This document shows, piece by piece, positions 31,130 through 40,156 of a DNA stretch of 64,000 nucleotides. Within the stretch, counting starts at the first letter, position 1, and each line of letters starts with the position of its first letter. The stretch covers positions 2,060,377-2,124,376 of the forward strand of contig NZ_LMUL01000014.1 of assembly GCF_009765965.1 (NCBI RefSeq), in the 5' to 3' direction. The stretch comes from Caulobacter sp. S45. Lineage in GTDB: Bacteria; Pseudomonadota; Alphaproteobacteria; Caulobacterales; Caulobacteraceae. Below the pieces are notes generated by a model. The model worked only from the letters and a program-made list of their open reading frames with translations, searched no databases and had not been told where the DNA came from. The position numbers were made by a program, and so were the translations under genes.

Positions 31130-31662
31130 GGATTGACCACGGCGCCGCCGAACCCGGCGCCCTTGGCCTGCGCCAGCAGGCGTCGTGCGCGCAGCCACAT
31201 CTCCAGGCGGGAAACCGCGAACAGGCCAGTCGCCAGCACGACGAAGCCGTCGGTGATCAGGGCGGTGGCTATGTGCAGGCTGGAGGCCTGCGTCGTCAGC
31301 GCCGCCCGCGCGCCGAACCGGATCACGAACAGCACGGCGAGGAAGGCCAGGGCGGCCGGCGAGGTGCGGGTGTTGAGCAGGTGGGTTTCCGGATCGACCG
31401 TGATCGGGATCAGACGGCCGCGAACCCAGCCCAGGCCGCCGCCGACAATCAGCACCAGGGCCAGCCAGGCCCACTCCAGCCCCCGAGGCGGGTACTGGAC
31501 CAGTAGCGCCACGGTCGCCAGCAGGAGGATCGCCGGCAGCACCCACATCACCTCCAGCCGCAGGCGCCGAGGCTTGCTCATCCGCCGGATGCGGAATGCG
31601 AATATCAGCAGGATGACGACGCCGAAGACGAGATAGGATGGAATCGGGCTTCCAGAATGCAT
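31126..31662 (-). CDS. CcdC/DUF1453-like multi-pass membrane protein
   Basis: This 178-aa protein has about five hydrophobic segments (YLVFGVVILLIFAF, VMWVLPAILLLATVALLV, WLALVLIVGGGLGWV, LAFLAVLFVIRFGARAAL, ITDGFVVLATGLFAVSR) and an RLIPITVDPETHLLNTRTSP loop. It resembles CcdC/DUF1453 proteins; the role is unknown. It is convergent with selB (4-bp overlap of ends) and lies between selB and tRNA-Sec. Confidence 0.75.
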   Translation of the reverse strand: MHSGSPIPSYLVFGVVILLIFAFRIRRMSKPRRLRLEVMWVLPAILLLATVALLVQYPPRGLEWAWLALVLIVGGGLGWVRGRLIPITVDPETHLLNTRTSPAALAFLAVLFVIRFGARAALTTQASSLHIATALITDGFVVLATGLFAVSRLEMWLRARRLLAQAKGAGFGGAVVNP

Positions 31663-31779
31663 AGTTGTCCCCCGTGCTAGCTTAGGCGGCAGGAAACCAC
31701 ATTTGCAACGTTGGCGGGTGACGGTTTCGACATAAGGCGCGGCTCGACGCGGCGGACTTCAAATGCCAGCATCGATCAC

Positions 31780-31872
31780 GGAGGCGATAAGGGTCTGGTG
31801 GCCCTCCTGGTCTTCAAAACCAGTGGCCCGCCAACAGCGGGCGGTGGGTTCGATTCCCATCCGCCTCCGCCA
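31780..31872 (+). tRNA. selC: tRNA-Sec (anticodon TCA)
   Basis: This 93-nt tRNA has acceptor GGAGGCG paired with CGCCTCC, then G and encoded CCA. The anticodon stem CTGGT/ACCAG holds the loop CTTCAAA, giving UCA for UGA decoding. A long variable arm (GCCCGC-CAACA-GCGGGC) and T-loop GGGTTCGATTCCC follow. The extra-long acceptor/variable arm is diagnostic of tRNA-Sec. With selD, selA and selB it completes the pathway. Confidence 0.95.
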
Positions 31873-31947
31873 CGTCGCCCCTCTGTCCCGCCGCCGAATT
31901 GGGGCATGATCGCAAGGTGAATCGTTCACGCCCTAGGGGGCCGACCC

Positions 31948-32304
31948 ATGGATGACCTGGAGACGCTGAAGCGGGCGCACCTTCTGCTCGGCCAGTACGG
32001 CTTCGATGCGGAGCAGGAGGCCGTGGCCAAGGCCATCCGCATCATCTCCGCCACCGCCCGCCGGTTCGGCGTGCTGGCCGACGATCGGCGCAAGGTGACC
32101 ACCGGCTCCCAGGGCGAGCGGTTGAAGGCCCTGCGCGAGCGGGTCGGGCGCACGCGGGGCCAACTGGCGGAGATCTGCGGGGTCAACCTGGCCACTGTGC
32201 GCGCCCACGAGAACGGCGCCAACGACATCCCCGACGAAGCCGCCCGCGCCTACGCCCAGGCGCTCGGCGTCAGCCCGGCGATGATCCTGTACGGGTCGGA
32301 CTGA
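31948..32304 (+). CDS. XRE-family helix-turn-helix protein
   Basis: This 118-aa protein has a helical N-terminal half (LLLGQYGFDAEQEAVAKAIRII) and a C-terminal XRE/Cro HTH from about residue 52 (RLKALRERVGRTRGQLAEICGVNLATVRAHENG). The HTH is in the reverse of the usual position for short regulators, but such N-extended forms exist. It follows tRNA-Sec by 75 bp; target unknown. Confidence 0.8.
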   Translation: MDDLETLKRAHLLLGQYGFDAEQEAVAKAIRIISATARRFGVLADDRRKVTTGSQGERLKALRERVGRTRGQLAEICGVNLATVRAHENGANDIPDEAARAYAQALGVSPAMILYGSD

Positions 32305-32311
32305 GTGGCGA

Positions 32312-32890
32312 TTAGAGCGACTGCTCCACCGCCGTCACTTCGGGCACGTAGTGCTTCAGCAGGTTCTCCACCCCGGACTTCAGGGTCGCGGCCGAAGACG
32401 GGCAGCCCGAGCATGAGCCCCGCATGTGCAGGTAGACGATCCCCGTCGCCGCATCGAAGCGGTTGAACAGGATGTCGCCACCGTCCTGGGCCACGGCCGG
32501 GCGGATGCGGGTGTCGAGCAGGTCCTTGATCTCGGTGACGATCTGGGCGGTGTCGCCCTCGTAGACGATCTCGTCGTCATGACCGCCGCCTTCCGACAGC
32601 CCCTCGGCGTAGAGCGGTTGGCCGGAGGTGTAGTGCTCCATCACCTGGGCCAGGATCGGGGCCTTGAGCTGGCGCCATTCCAGGTCGCCGGCGTGGCGGG
32701 TGACGGTGAGGAAGTCCGGGCCGAAGAACACCCGCGCCACGCCGTCGATCTCGAACAGCGCCTTGGCCAGGGGCGAGGCCTCGGCCTCTTCCGGCGAGCG
32801 GAATTCGCGGCTGCCCTCGCCGGTGACGTCGCGGCCCGGCAGGAACTTCAGGGTCAGCGGGTTGGGCGTGGATTCGGTCTGGATGAACAC
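32312..32890 (-). CDS. NfuA-like iron-sulfur cluster scaffold
   Basis: This 192-aa protein has an N-terminal Nfu domain (MFIQTESTPNPLTLKFLPG) and a C-terminal NifU-type domain with the cluster-binding CSGCPSS near residue 160. It carries Fe-S clusters to target enzymes. This two-domain form is the mitochondrial/alphaproteobacterial NFU1 type. Its stop is 7 bp from that of the convergent XRE gene. Confidence 0.94.
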   Translation of the reverse strand: MFIQTESTPNPLTLKFLPGRDVTGEGSREFRSPEEAEASPLAKALFEIDGVARVFFGPDFLTVTRHAGDLEWRQLKAPILAQVMEHYTSGQPLYAEGLSEGGGHDDEIVYEGDTAQIVTEIKDLLDTRIRPAVAQDGGDILFNRFDAATGIVYLHMRGSCSGCPSSAATLKSGVENLLKHYVPEVTAVEQSL

Positions 32891-32957
32891 GGGCGGGAAC
32901 TCTCGTGAAGGCCGTCTTCAGATGGCGTGCGCGCGGCGCCGGCGCAAGCTGTGGCGT

Positions 32958-33338
32958 CTAGGCGCGCACGGCGGTCAACTCCACGCCCGCCGCGTCGGCG
33001 CCGGCGATGGCTTCGGGTTTGCGCACCCGCACCCGCACCCTTTGCGCGCGCGGATGGTCCATGCAGGCCGCCGCCAGCCGTTCGGCGAAGGTCTCGACCA
33101 GCTCGATGTGGCCGGAGGCGGCGAGCGCCTTGGCCTTGTCCACCAGGGTCTCGTAATTGACCGTGCCGCTGATGCCGGCGACGTGGGCCGGGCTAAGATA
33201 CAGCTCCACATCCACCGACAGGGGCTGGAACCGGCCGCGCTCGTGCGGATACAGGCCGACCTCGGCGCTGAGCGCCAAGCCCTCGACGAACACGGACAGC
33301 GCCTCGGTCCGGACCGGGGTGGGATGGATATCGGGCAA
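32958..33338 (-). CDS. folB: Dihydroneopterin aldolase
   Basis: FolB splits dihydroneopterin in folate synthesis. The 126-aa product shows VEGLALSAEVGLYPHERGRFQPLSVDVEL, TVNYETLVDKAKALAASGHIELVETFAERLA (with catalytic Glu) and VRVRKPEAIAGAD. It follows the SDR gene by 9 bp on the same strand, so the pair is probably a pteridine operon. Confidence 0.93.
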   Translation of the reverse strand: MPDIHPTPVRTEALSVFVEGLALSAEVGLYPHERGRFQPLSVDVELYLSPAHVAGISGTVNYETLVDKAKALAASGHIELVETFAERLAAACMDHPRAQRVRVRVRKPEAIAGADAAGVELTAVRA

Positions 33339-33347
33339 GGCGCGGCC

Positions 33348-34112
33348 TCAGTCGTCGATGATGTCGGGAGTGCGCCAGGCGAGGTGCTGGCCGCCGTCGA
33401 CCGCCAGCATCTGGCCGGTGACTGCGCGGGCGCGGGCCAGATAGACCACCGCCTGGGCGATCTCTTCGGGCTTGGAGGCGCGGGCGAGCGGGATGGAGGC
33501 GGCTTCGCGGGCGAAGACTGCGGCGTCCTGGTGGATCGAGGGCAGGGTGGGGCCGGGGCCGACCCCGTTCACGCGCACGCGCGGCGCCAGGGCCTGGGCT
33601 AGCATCCGCGTCGCCGTCCACAGGGCGCACTTGCTGAGCGTGTAGGAGAAGAACTGCGGGTTGGGTTTCAGCACCCGCTGGTCGAGGATGTTGACGATGG
33701 CCGCCTCGCCGTCTTCCGCGTCCGTCGGGACCTGGGCGGCGAAGGCCTCGGCCAGCACCAGCGGTGCGCGCAGGTTGGTCTGCATGTGCGCGTCCCAGCT
33801 GTCACGCGACAGGGCGCCGACCCGGTCGTCCTCGAACAGCGAGGCGCAGTTCACCAGCAGGGTAGGCGGGGCGAGCTTGCCGGCGGCCTGGGCGAGCAGG
33901 TCGCGGGTCTCGGCTTCGATGGTCAGATCGGCGGCGACGGGGGCGGCTTGGCGGCCAAGCACCTGGATGCCTGCGACGGTTTCGAGCGCCGCATCGGGGG
34001 CGCCGCGATGGTGTACGGCGACATCATAGCCCGCCTCGGCCAGGGCCAGGCAGATGGTCCGGCCGACCCGGCGAGCGCCGCCGGTGACGAGAGCGACGGG
34101 TGTGGCGGGCAT
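33348..34112 (-). CDS. SDR oxidoreductase, probable pteridine reductase (FolM-like)
   Basis: This 254-aa short-chain dehydrogenase has a TGGARRVGRTIC nucleotide-binding motif, where the RR favours NADPH and is typical of pteridine reductases, and the catalytic Ser/Tyr-x3-Lys triad region in FFSYTLSKCALW. Position next to folB supports dihydropteridine/dihydromonapterin reduction (inference). Its ATG directly follows the stop of a 26-codon gene (TAGATG). Confidence 0.88.
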   Translation of the reverse strand: MPATPVALVTGGARRVGRTICLALAEAGYDVAVHHRGAPDAALETVAGIQVLGRQAAPVAADLTIEAETRDLLAQAAGKLAPPTLLVNCASLFEDDRVGALSRDSWDAHMQTNLRAPLVLAEAFAAQVPTDAEDGEAAIVNILDQRVLKPNPQFFSYTLSKCALWTATRMLAQALAPRVRVNGVGPGPTLPSIHQDAAVFAREAASIPLARASKPEEIAQAVVYLARARAVTGQMLAVDGGQHLAWRTPDIIDD

Positions 34113-34193
34113 CTAGTCGGGGCGGCCGAACTCGATGCAATTCACCGCGATCACGGCGACGATGAACAGGAAGATCGGCAGGATGGCGGCCAT
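34113..34193 (-). CDS. 26-residue single-span membrane peptide
   Basis: The 26-codon frame encodes MAAILPIFLFIVAVIAVNC followed by IEFGRPD. It is one hydrophobic span of about 18 residues with a short charged tail. AAGGG lies 8 nt before the ATG, and the stop abuts the ATG of the downstream SDR gene, both signs of a real translated gene. I have an impression of similar short peptides ending in E-(Y/F)-G-R-x-D in alphaproteobacteria, which needs a search. The function is unknown. Confidence 0.65.
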   Translation of the reverse strand: MAAILPIFLFIVAVIAVNCIEFGRPD

Positions 34194-34256
34194 GGCGGAA
34201 CCCTTGAGCTTGCAGGCGGTGTAGCGGTGGGGCGACGGCGCCGCAACCGCCTTGCC

Positions 34257-35435
34257 TCAGTCGGCGGTTTCCGTCTCCAGCGCCCGCCGTGCACTGGCGC
34301 GGACCTTCTCGCTCTCGGACTTGAGCTGGCCGCAGGCGGCGAGGATGTCGCGACCGCGGGGGGTGCGGATCGGCGAGGCGTAGCCGGCGCGGTTCAGGAT
34401 CGCGGCGAAGGTCTCGATCGTCCCCCAGTCGGAGCATTGGTAGGGCGAGCCCGGCCAGGGGTTGAACGGGATCAGATTGACCTTGGCCGGCAGGCCCTGG
34501 ATCAGTTTCACCAAGGCGCGCGCCTCGGCCGGGCTGTCGTTGATCCCCTTCAGCATCACATATTCGAAGGTCACGCGCCGTGCGTTGGACAGGCCCGGAT
34601 AGGCCCGGATGCCGGCCATCAGGTGGTCGAGCGGATACTTCTTGTTCAGCGGCACCAGCTCGTCGCGCAGCGCGTCGTTGGTGGCGTGCAGCGAGATGGC
34701 CAGCATGGCCTGGGTCCGGTCGCCCAGCGGGATCAACTCCGGCACGACGCCGGAGGTCGAGACGGTGATCCGGCGGCGTGAAAGCGCGATGCCCTCGTTG
34801 TCGGAGACGATGTCGATGGCGGCGGCGACGTTGTCGAGATTGTAGAGCGGCTCGCCCATGCCCATGAACACGATGTTGGACAGGCGGCGCTCCTCGCGCG
34901 GCGAGGGCCATTCCTCCAGGTCGTCGCGGGCCACCTGCACTTGGGCGACGATCTCGGCGGCCGTCAGGTTGCGCACCAGGGCCTGGGTGCCGGTATGGCA
35001 GAAGGTGCAGTTCAGCGTGCAGCCGACCTGGCTGGATACGCAGAGCGCGCCGGCGCGACCGACGTCGGGGATGTAGACGGTCTCCGCCTCGATGCCCGGC
35101 GCGAAACGCAGCAGCCACTTGCGCGTGCCGTCGCGGCTGACCTGACGCTCGACGATCTCGGGCCGGGCGACCACGAAGTGCTCGGCCAGGGTGGTGCGCA
35201 TCTCCTTGGAGATGTCGGTCATGCGGTCGAAACCGGCGACGCCGAAATGGTGGATCCAGCGCCAGAGCTGGCTGGCGCGCATCCGCGCCTTGTCCGCCGG
35301 CACGGCCCCGGTCTCCACCAGGACCGCCGTCAGCTCGGCCCGCGTCAGCCCGGCGAGATTGCGCAGGGGCGCGACCGCAGGCGAGGCGGGGCGGTGGGAC
35401 AGGTCGAGGGTGAACGTCTGGGCGGCGTCGTCCAT
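34257..35435 (-). CDS. rlmN: RlmN, 23S rRNA (A2503-C2)/tRNA(A37-C2) methyltransferase
   Basis: This dual-specificity radical-SAM enzyme makes 2-methyladenosine in 23S rRNA and tRNA. The 392-aa product has the [4Fe-4S] motif C-x3-C-x2-C in [15 protein letters not shown] near residue 120, GMGEPLYN, and the catalytic C-terminal Cys in [14 protein letters not shown] 35435 (MDDAAQTF) is chosen; twenty more codons are open upstream. Confidence 0.95.
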   Translation of the reverse strand: MDDAAQTFTLDLSHRPASPAVAPLRNLAGLTRAELTAVLVETGAVPADKARMRASQLWRWIHHFGVAGFDRMTDISKEMRTTLAEHFVVARPEIVERQVSRDGTRKWLLRFAPGIEAETVYIPDVGRAGALCVSSQVGCTLNCTFCHTGTQALVRNLTAAEIVAQVQVARDDLEEWPSPREERRLSNIVFMGMGEPLYNLDNVAAAIDIVSDNEGIALSRRRITVSTSGVVPELIPLGDRTQAMLAISLHATNDALRDELVPLNKKYPLDHLMAGIRAYPGLSNARRVTFEYVMLKGINDSPAEARALVKLIQGLPAKVNLIPFNPWPGSPYQCSDWGTIETFAAILNRAGYASPIRTPRGRDILAACGQLKSESEKVRASARRALETETAD

Positions 35436-35501
35436 CGGCAGGATATAAGGGATTTTCGCGCTTTCGTCAGCCGGGGTGCGTCTTTGCGGCTCCAATCGCG
35501 C

Positions 35502-35894
35502 CTAGCGGGGTGGGGCGCGGCTGTAGCCCAGGCCCGCGCAATCCGACAGGCACTGGGTCCAGCGCGGGCCGCAGCCGCTAGTGTCGTCGGGACTGGCGAG
35601 GCAGCTCACCCGCCCTCCGGCGCAGCTGGCGCGGCACTGGGCGGTGGTCGAGCGCCCCACGACCGCCGTCCGCGAGCTGGTCGAGCGCACCGCCGAACGC
35701 AACTGCGGGGGCGCAGCGGGTCGGATCAGCGGTGGGGCGACAGGGGCGGGCTCGGCCGGGACGCTGGCCGCCGGCGGCGGGACGGGGCGGCGCTTCTTCC
35801 TGTCCTGCGCCGCGACCGGGCAGGCTGTGGCCAGGATCAGGAGGGCCAGCAGGACGCGATGTCCCGTCCATCCGGCGCCCCATCTCCCAGCCAT
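35502..35894 (-). CDS. Secreted Cys-containing hypothetical protein
   Basis: This 130-aa protein has a signal peptide (RVLLALLILATACPVAAQ), a Pro/Ala-rich linker and a C-terminal part with six cysteines in CRASC, CLAS, GCGP and CLSDC contexts that could form disulfides in the periplasm. I do not recognise a family. It is between rlmN and grpE on the same strand. Confidence 0.65.
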   Translation of the reverse strand: MAGRWGAGWTGHRVLLALLILATACPVAAQDRKKRRPVPPPAASVPAEPAPVAPPLIRPAAPPQLRSAVRSTSSRTAVVGRSTTAQCRASCAGGRVSCLASPDDTSGCGPRWTQCLSDCAGLGYSRAPPR

Positions 35895-35914
35895 TCGCTT
35901 CAGGCCCTGGCGCT

Positions 35915-36553
35915 TCAGGCCTTGGCGTTCACCGTCGAGCCGGCGGCGCCCTGGTCGTCCTGGCTGTAGGGGTTGGCCCCTTCGCTCGTCGCCGAAGCTT
36001 CGGCCGACATATCGGCGGCGGCTCCCGAGCCCTTGGGCGTCACCGCCACCATGGCCGGGCGCACGATGCGGCCGAACAGCTCGTAGCCGGCCTGCAGCAC
36101 CTGGACCACGCCGCCGGGCGGCACGCCCTCGGCCGGCTGTTCGGTCACCGCCTGATGCATGTGCGGGTCGAACTTGTCGCCGCGCGCGGGGTTCACGCGC
36201 TTCAGCCCGTTGCGTTCGAAGGCGGTCTGCAACGCCTTGTCGCTCATCTCCACGCCCATGACGAAGTTCTTCACCGCCGGGTCGGCGACATCGCGCGGCG
36301 CATGCTGGACCGCGCGCGACAGGTTGTCGGAAGCGTCGAGCAGGTCGCGGGCGAACTTCTGGATGGCGTAGGCGCGCGCGTCGTTGGACTCCCGTTCGGC
36401 CCGGCGGCGGGTGTTCTCGGCCTCCGCGGCGTAGCGCATGGCCTGATCTTTGAGCGCGGCGTTCTCCGCCATCAGCTTGGCGAGCGTCGAGCCCGGATCG
36501 ATGGCGTCGTCCTCGTGTTCCGCGCCGTCGTCCATGTCGTCGTATTCGGCCAT
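35915..36553 (-). CDS. grpE: GrpE nucleotide exchange factor
   Basis: GrpE releases ADP from DnaK. The 212-aa product has a long coiled coil (about residues 25-80, LAKLMAENAALKDQAMRYAAEAENTRRRAERE) and the beta domain with FDPHMHQAV and VVQVLQAGYELFGRIVRPAMVAV. It lies 31 bp downstream of hrcA; dnaK is not in the window. Confidence 0.95.
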   Translation of the reverse strand: MAEYDDMDDGAEHEDDAIDPGSTLAKLMAENAALKDQAMRYAAEAENTRRRAERESNDARAYAIQKFARDLLDASDNLSRAVQHAPRDVADPAVKNFVMGVEMSDKALQTAFERNGLKRVNPARGDKFDPHMHQAVTEQPAEGVPPGGVVQVLQAGYELFGRIVRPAMVAVTPKGSGAAADMSAEASATSEGANPYSQDDQGAAGSTVNAKA

Positions 36554-36584
36554 TCGGCTTGTCTCTCTGTCTTAGGCGCGCCCT

Positions 36585-37691
36585 TCAGCCGTCCAGCAGA
36601 CGGCCGAGCACGCGGGCGGTGTAATCCACCAGGGGGATGACCCGGGCGTAGTTCAGGCGCGCGGGCCCGATCACCCCGATCGCGCCCACCACCTTCTGCT
36701 TGCCGGTCATATAGGGCGCCGCGATCACGGCGGAACCCGAAAGCGAGAACAGACGCGTCTCAGCCCCGATGAAGATGCGCACGCCCTCGGCTTCGCGCAC
36801 GTCGTCGAGCAGGCCGATCAGCTGTTCCTTCTGCTCCAGGTCGTCGAACAGCATCCGCACCCGATCCAGGTCCTCGCGCGCCGAGGCGTCGGCCAGCAGG
36901 TTGCCGCGCCCGCGCACGATCAGGGCGCGCTGAGCCTCCTCGCCGCCGCTCCAGGCGGCCAGGCCGTCCTCGACCAGGCGGGCGGCGGTCTCGTTCAACT
37001 CGCGCCGGGCGCGGTCCAGTTCGAAGGCGATCTCGACCTTGGTCTCGGCCAGGGTGCGGCCCCGTAGCCGGGCGGCGAGAAAGTTGGAGGCCTCCTGCAG
37101 CACCGACGGGGTCAGGCCCGGCGGGGTGTTCATCAGCCGGTTCTCCACCGAGCCGTCGTCGAACACGATCACCACCAGGGTCTGGCCGGGGCTGAGCGGC
37201 ACGAACTCCACGTGCTTGACGCCTGAGTCGCGCACCGGCGTCACCACCACGCCCGCCCCGCCGGCCAGGCCCGACAGCAGGATGCTGGCCTCGTCCAGAG
37301 CCTCCTGGAAGCTGCGGCCACGGCCGGCCAGCCGCGCCTCGATGATCTGGCGATCCTCCTCGCCGACGTCGCCGACTTCCATCAGCCCGTCGACGAACAG
37401 CCGCAGGCCCGCATGGGTCGGCAGCCGCCCGGCGCTGGTGTGCGGCGCGGCCAGCAGGCCGAGCTGGGTCAGGTCCTGCATGGTGTTGCGGATCGAGGCG
37501 GAGGACAGCTGCACCCCGCCCCGCGACACCGTGCGCGAGCCCACCGGCTCGCCGGTCTCCAGGTAGGTCTCCACGATCCGGCGGAAGATGTCGCGGGCGC
37601 GCTCGTCCAGCACGCCCAGCGAAGCCGCGCGCTCCAGGGCGAGCAGGCTGCCGGCGGTGAGGGGCGGGCGCGGGGGGGCGGTGAACGACAT
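36585..37691 (-). CDS. hrcA: HrcA heat-shock repressor
   Basis: HrcA represses heat-shock genes through CIRCE operators. The 368-aa product has an N-terminal winged helix ([46 protein letters not shown]) and the C-terminal domain ending [24 protein letters not shown] 37691 gives [10 protein letters not shown]; longer open frame upstream would run into rph. No CIRCE sequence is visible at this promoter. Confidence 0.95.
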   Translation of the reverse strand: MSFTAPPRPPLTAGSLLALERAASLGVLDERARDIFRRIVETYLETGEPVGSRTVSRGGVQLSSASIRNTMQDLTQLGLLAAPHTSAGRLPTHAGLRLFVDGLMEVGDVGEEDRQIIEARLAGRGRSFQEALDEASILLSGLAGGAGVVVTPVRDSGVKHVEFVPLSPGQTLVVIVFDDGSVENRLMNTPPGLTPSVLQEASNFLAARLRGRTLAETKVEIAFELDRARRELNETAARLVEDGLAAWSGGEEAQRALIVRGRGNLLADASAREDLDRVRMLFDDLEQKEQLIGLLDDVREAEGVRIFIGAETRLFSLSGSAVIAAPYMTGKQKVVGAIGVIGPARLNYARVIPLVDYTARVLGRLLDG

Positions 37692-37742
37692 GATGGTCAG
37701 TATATGGTGGTGGACGCGAAGAGGTTCGTCTAGGTGGCGCAC

Positions 37743-38462
<720 letters not shown>

Positions 38463-38575
38463 CGCCTGACCACGTCTCCAGCTCGACTCGAGGGTTCGCT
38501 AACGGGCTTGCCGTCTGCGGTTGTAAGCTGGAAGCTGGGTTTGGGGTTTTGCTTGGCTTTGGGGCTGGGGGATAA

Positions 38576-39106
38576 ATGCGCTACGAGTTGAGCACGCGGC
38601 TACTGTCTTCCGAAGACATGAATGCGGTCGGAAAGAAGATAAAATCTCATTTCTCGACCATCGCCCAAACAACCCAGGTGGAGGGCGAGTCCCTGGTTCT
38701 TACCGGGATCGAAAAATCATTTGGGTCAATCACTCGTGCGACGACGGCGCGGATAAAGATTAGGCCGGCGGAGGGCGGATATCTCGTATTGGCCGATGTC
38801 CACTACCGACCTTCGTTTATGTTCTGGGTGTTGATATTCATCGGACTGTTTGTTTTCGGTATATTTTCGATTTTGGCGATCGTTTTCTATTTCTCCCAAA
38901 AGGGATCGGTCCGGCGAGCGGTCGAGAGGGCGCTTGAGCGGATAAAGAACGAATTCGATCACGCCCCTGTAAGTGTGGCCAACATAGGTGCGATGGCGAA
39001 CGTCGGCGTAGCGGCCGAGATCGCGGCACTGGAAAACCTCAGGAAGTCAGGCGTCCTGACCGACGAGGAGTTTGCCAAGAAGAAACGGCAACTTCTCGAT
39101 CTGTAA
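38576..39106 (+). CDS. SHOCT-domain membrane protein
   Basis: This 176-aa protein has a soluble N-terminal region, a hydrophobic segment at about residues 80-105 (FMFWVLIFIGLFVFGIF and LAIVFYF) and a C-terminal SHOCT motif, ALENLRKSGVLTDEEFAKKKRQLL. Base and codon use are clearly more AT-rich than in neighbouring genes, a sign of transfer. It lies between rph and a tRNA gene. Function unknown. Confidence 0.75.
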   Translation: MRYELSTRLLSSEDMNAVGKKIKSHFSTIAQTTQVEGESLVLTGIEKSFGSITRATTARIKIRPAEGGYLVLADVHYRPSFMFWVLIFIGLFVFGIFSILAIVFYFSQKGSVRRAVERALERIKNEFDHAPVSVANIGAMANVGVAAEIAALENLRKSGVLTDEEFAKKKRQLLDL

Positions 39107-39151
39107 GCCTGGGCTTGTCGCAGGCCTCAAGCCCCATGCAGTTCCGAGCGT

Positions 39152-39227
39152 TGGTAGGCCCGGCAGGACTCGAACCTGCAACCAGACCGTTATGAGCGGC
39201 CGGCTCTAACCATTGAGCTACGGGCCC
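39152..39227 (-). tRNA. tRNA-Ile2 (anticodon CAT, lysidine type)
   Basis: This 76-nt tRNA has encoded CCA. Acceptor GGGCCCG pairs with CGGGCCT (G1-U72 wobble), D-arm GCTCAATGGTTAGAGC, anticodon loop CTCATAA giving CAT, and T-arm GCAGGTTCGAGTCCTGC. Overall it resembles tRNA-Ile2, whose CAU is modified to lysidine-AU to read AUA, rather than elongator or initiator tRNA-Met. Confidence 0.85.
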
Positions 39228-39356
39228 CAGGTGGGGAGGGGAGCGGGTAGCATTTTGCTCCGCCGCGCGCAAAGGGCCGGGCACGCCGCGCCGCCGCTCC
39301 AACTTCGGCCGCAAATCGGTGGCGATGTCGTCAGCAGGGTCCAGGAGGCTAAGGGC

Positions 39357-40079
39357 ATGAAGGCGCTTTTACCGGTCGGCGCGTTGGCGCTGGTCCTGGC
39401 GGTCGGGACCGCCCCCATGGCTCGGGCTCAGGACGAACAGGCGGCCGAGTTCCGCGCCACCACGCTCAGCCTGTCGGCGGAGGGCGAGGTGCGTACGGCG
39501 CCGGACCTGGCGGTGATCGGGCTGGGCGTGCGCACCGAGGGGGCGACGGCGGCGGAGGCGCTCGCCCGCAACGCCACGCGGATGACCGCCACGGTCGCGG
39601 CGCTGAAGGCCCAGGGCGTGGCCCCGGCCGACATCCAGACCTCCAACCTCAGCCTCGACCCCCAGTATTTCGACGACGGCAAGGCGCCGCGCCGGCTGAC
39701 CGGCTACCAGGCGTCCAACACCGTCTCCGTCCGGCTGCGCGACATGGGACGGGTCGGCCCGGTGGTCGACGCCCTGGTCGCGGCGGGGGCCAACCAGATC
39801 GACAGCATCGGCTTCCAGCTCGCCGAGCCCCATGCGGCCGAGGACGCCGCCCGCCGAGAGGCGCTGAAGGCGTTGCAGGCCAAGGCTGATCTCTACGCCC
39901 AGGCGACCGGCTATCGCATCCAGCGGCTGGTGCGGCTGTCGGAAGGTGGCGGCGGATACCAGCCCCGCATCATGGCCGCGCCGATGGCCTTCGCCGCGCG
40001 CAAGGTGGCGACCCCGGTGGAGGCTGGCGAGCTGACCGTCGGCGTCTCGGTCAGCGGGCTCTACGAACTGTCACGCTAG
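39357..40079 (+). CDS. SIMPL (DUF541) periplasmic protein
   Basis: This 240-aa protein has a signal peptide (LVLAVGTAPMARAQ, cleavage after ARA) and a SIMPL domain (LSAEGEVRTAPDLAVIGLGVRTEGATAAEALARN, then DIQTSNLSLDPQY). The family is periplasmic and linked to oxidative-stress tolerance in E. coli (YggE). ATG 39357 follows CCAGGAGG by 12 nt. The frame is open upstream through the tRNA region but without reason to use it. Confidence 0.9.
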   Translation: MKALLPVGALALVLAVGTAPMARAQDEQAAEFRATTLSLSAEGEVRTAPDLAVIGLGVRTEGATAAEALARNATRMTATVAALKAQGVAPADIQTSNLSLDPQYFDDGKAPRRLTGYQASNTVSVRLRDMGRVGPVVDALVAAGANQIDSIGFQLAEPHAAEDAARREALKALQAKADLYAQATGYRIQRLVRLSEGGGGYQPRIMAAPMAFAARKVATPVEAGELTVGVSVSGLYELSR

Positions 40080-40156
40080 CGTCTCCGCGCGGAGGGGGAC
40101 GCCAGCGCCGACGCCTGCTAAAGCTCGTTCGAATCGCTTGAGCCTCGGAGCGCCGC

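Noticed and set aside
37692..37742. CIRCE operator at the hrcA-rph promoter
   Set aside because: No TTAGCACTC-N9-GAGTGCTAA sequence or near match is visible.
39039..39314. Minus-strand frame containing VAQWLEPAAHNGLVAGSSPAGPT
   Set aside because: It is the translation of the tRNA-Ile2 gene itself, a common false gene call.
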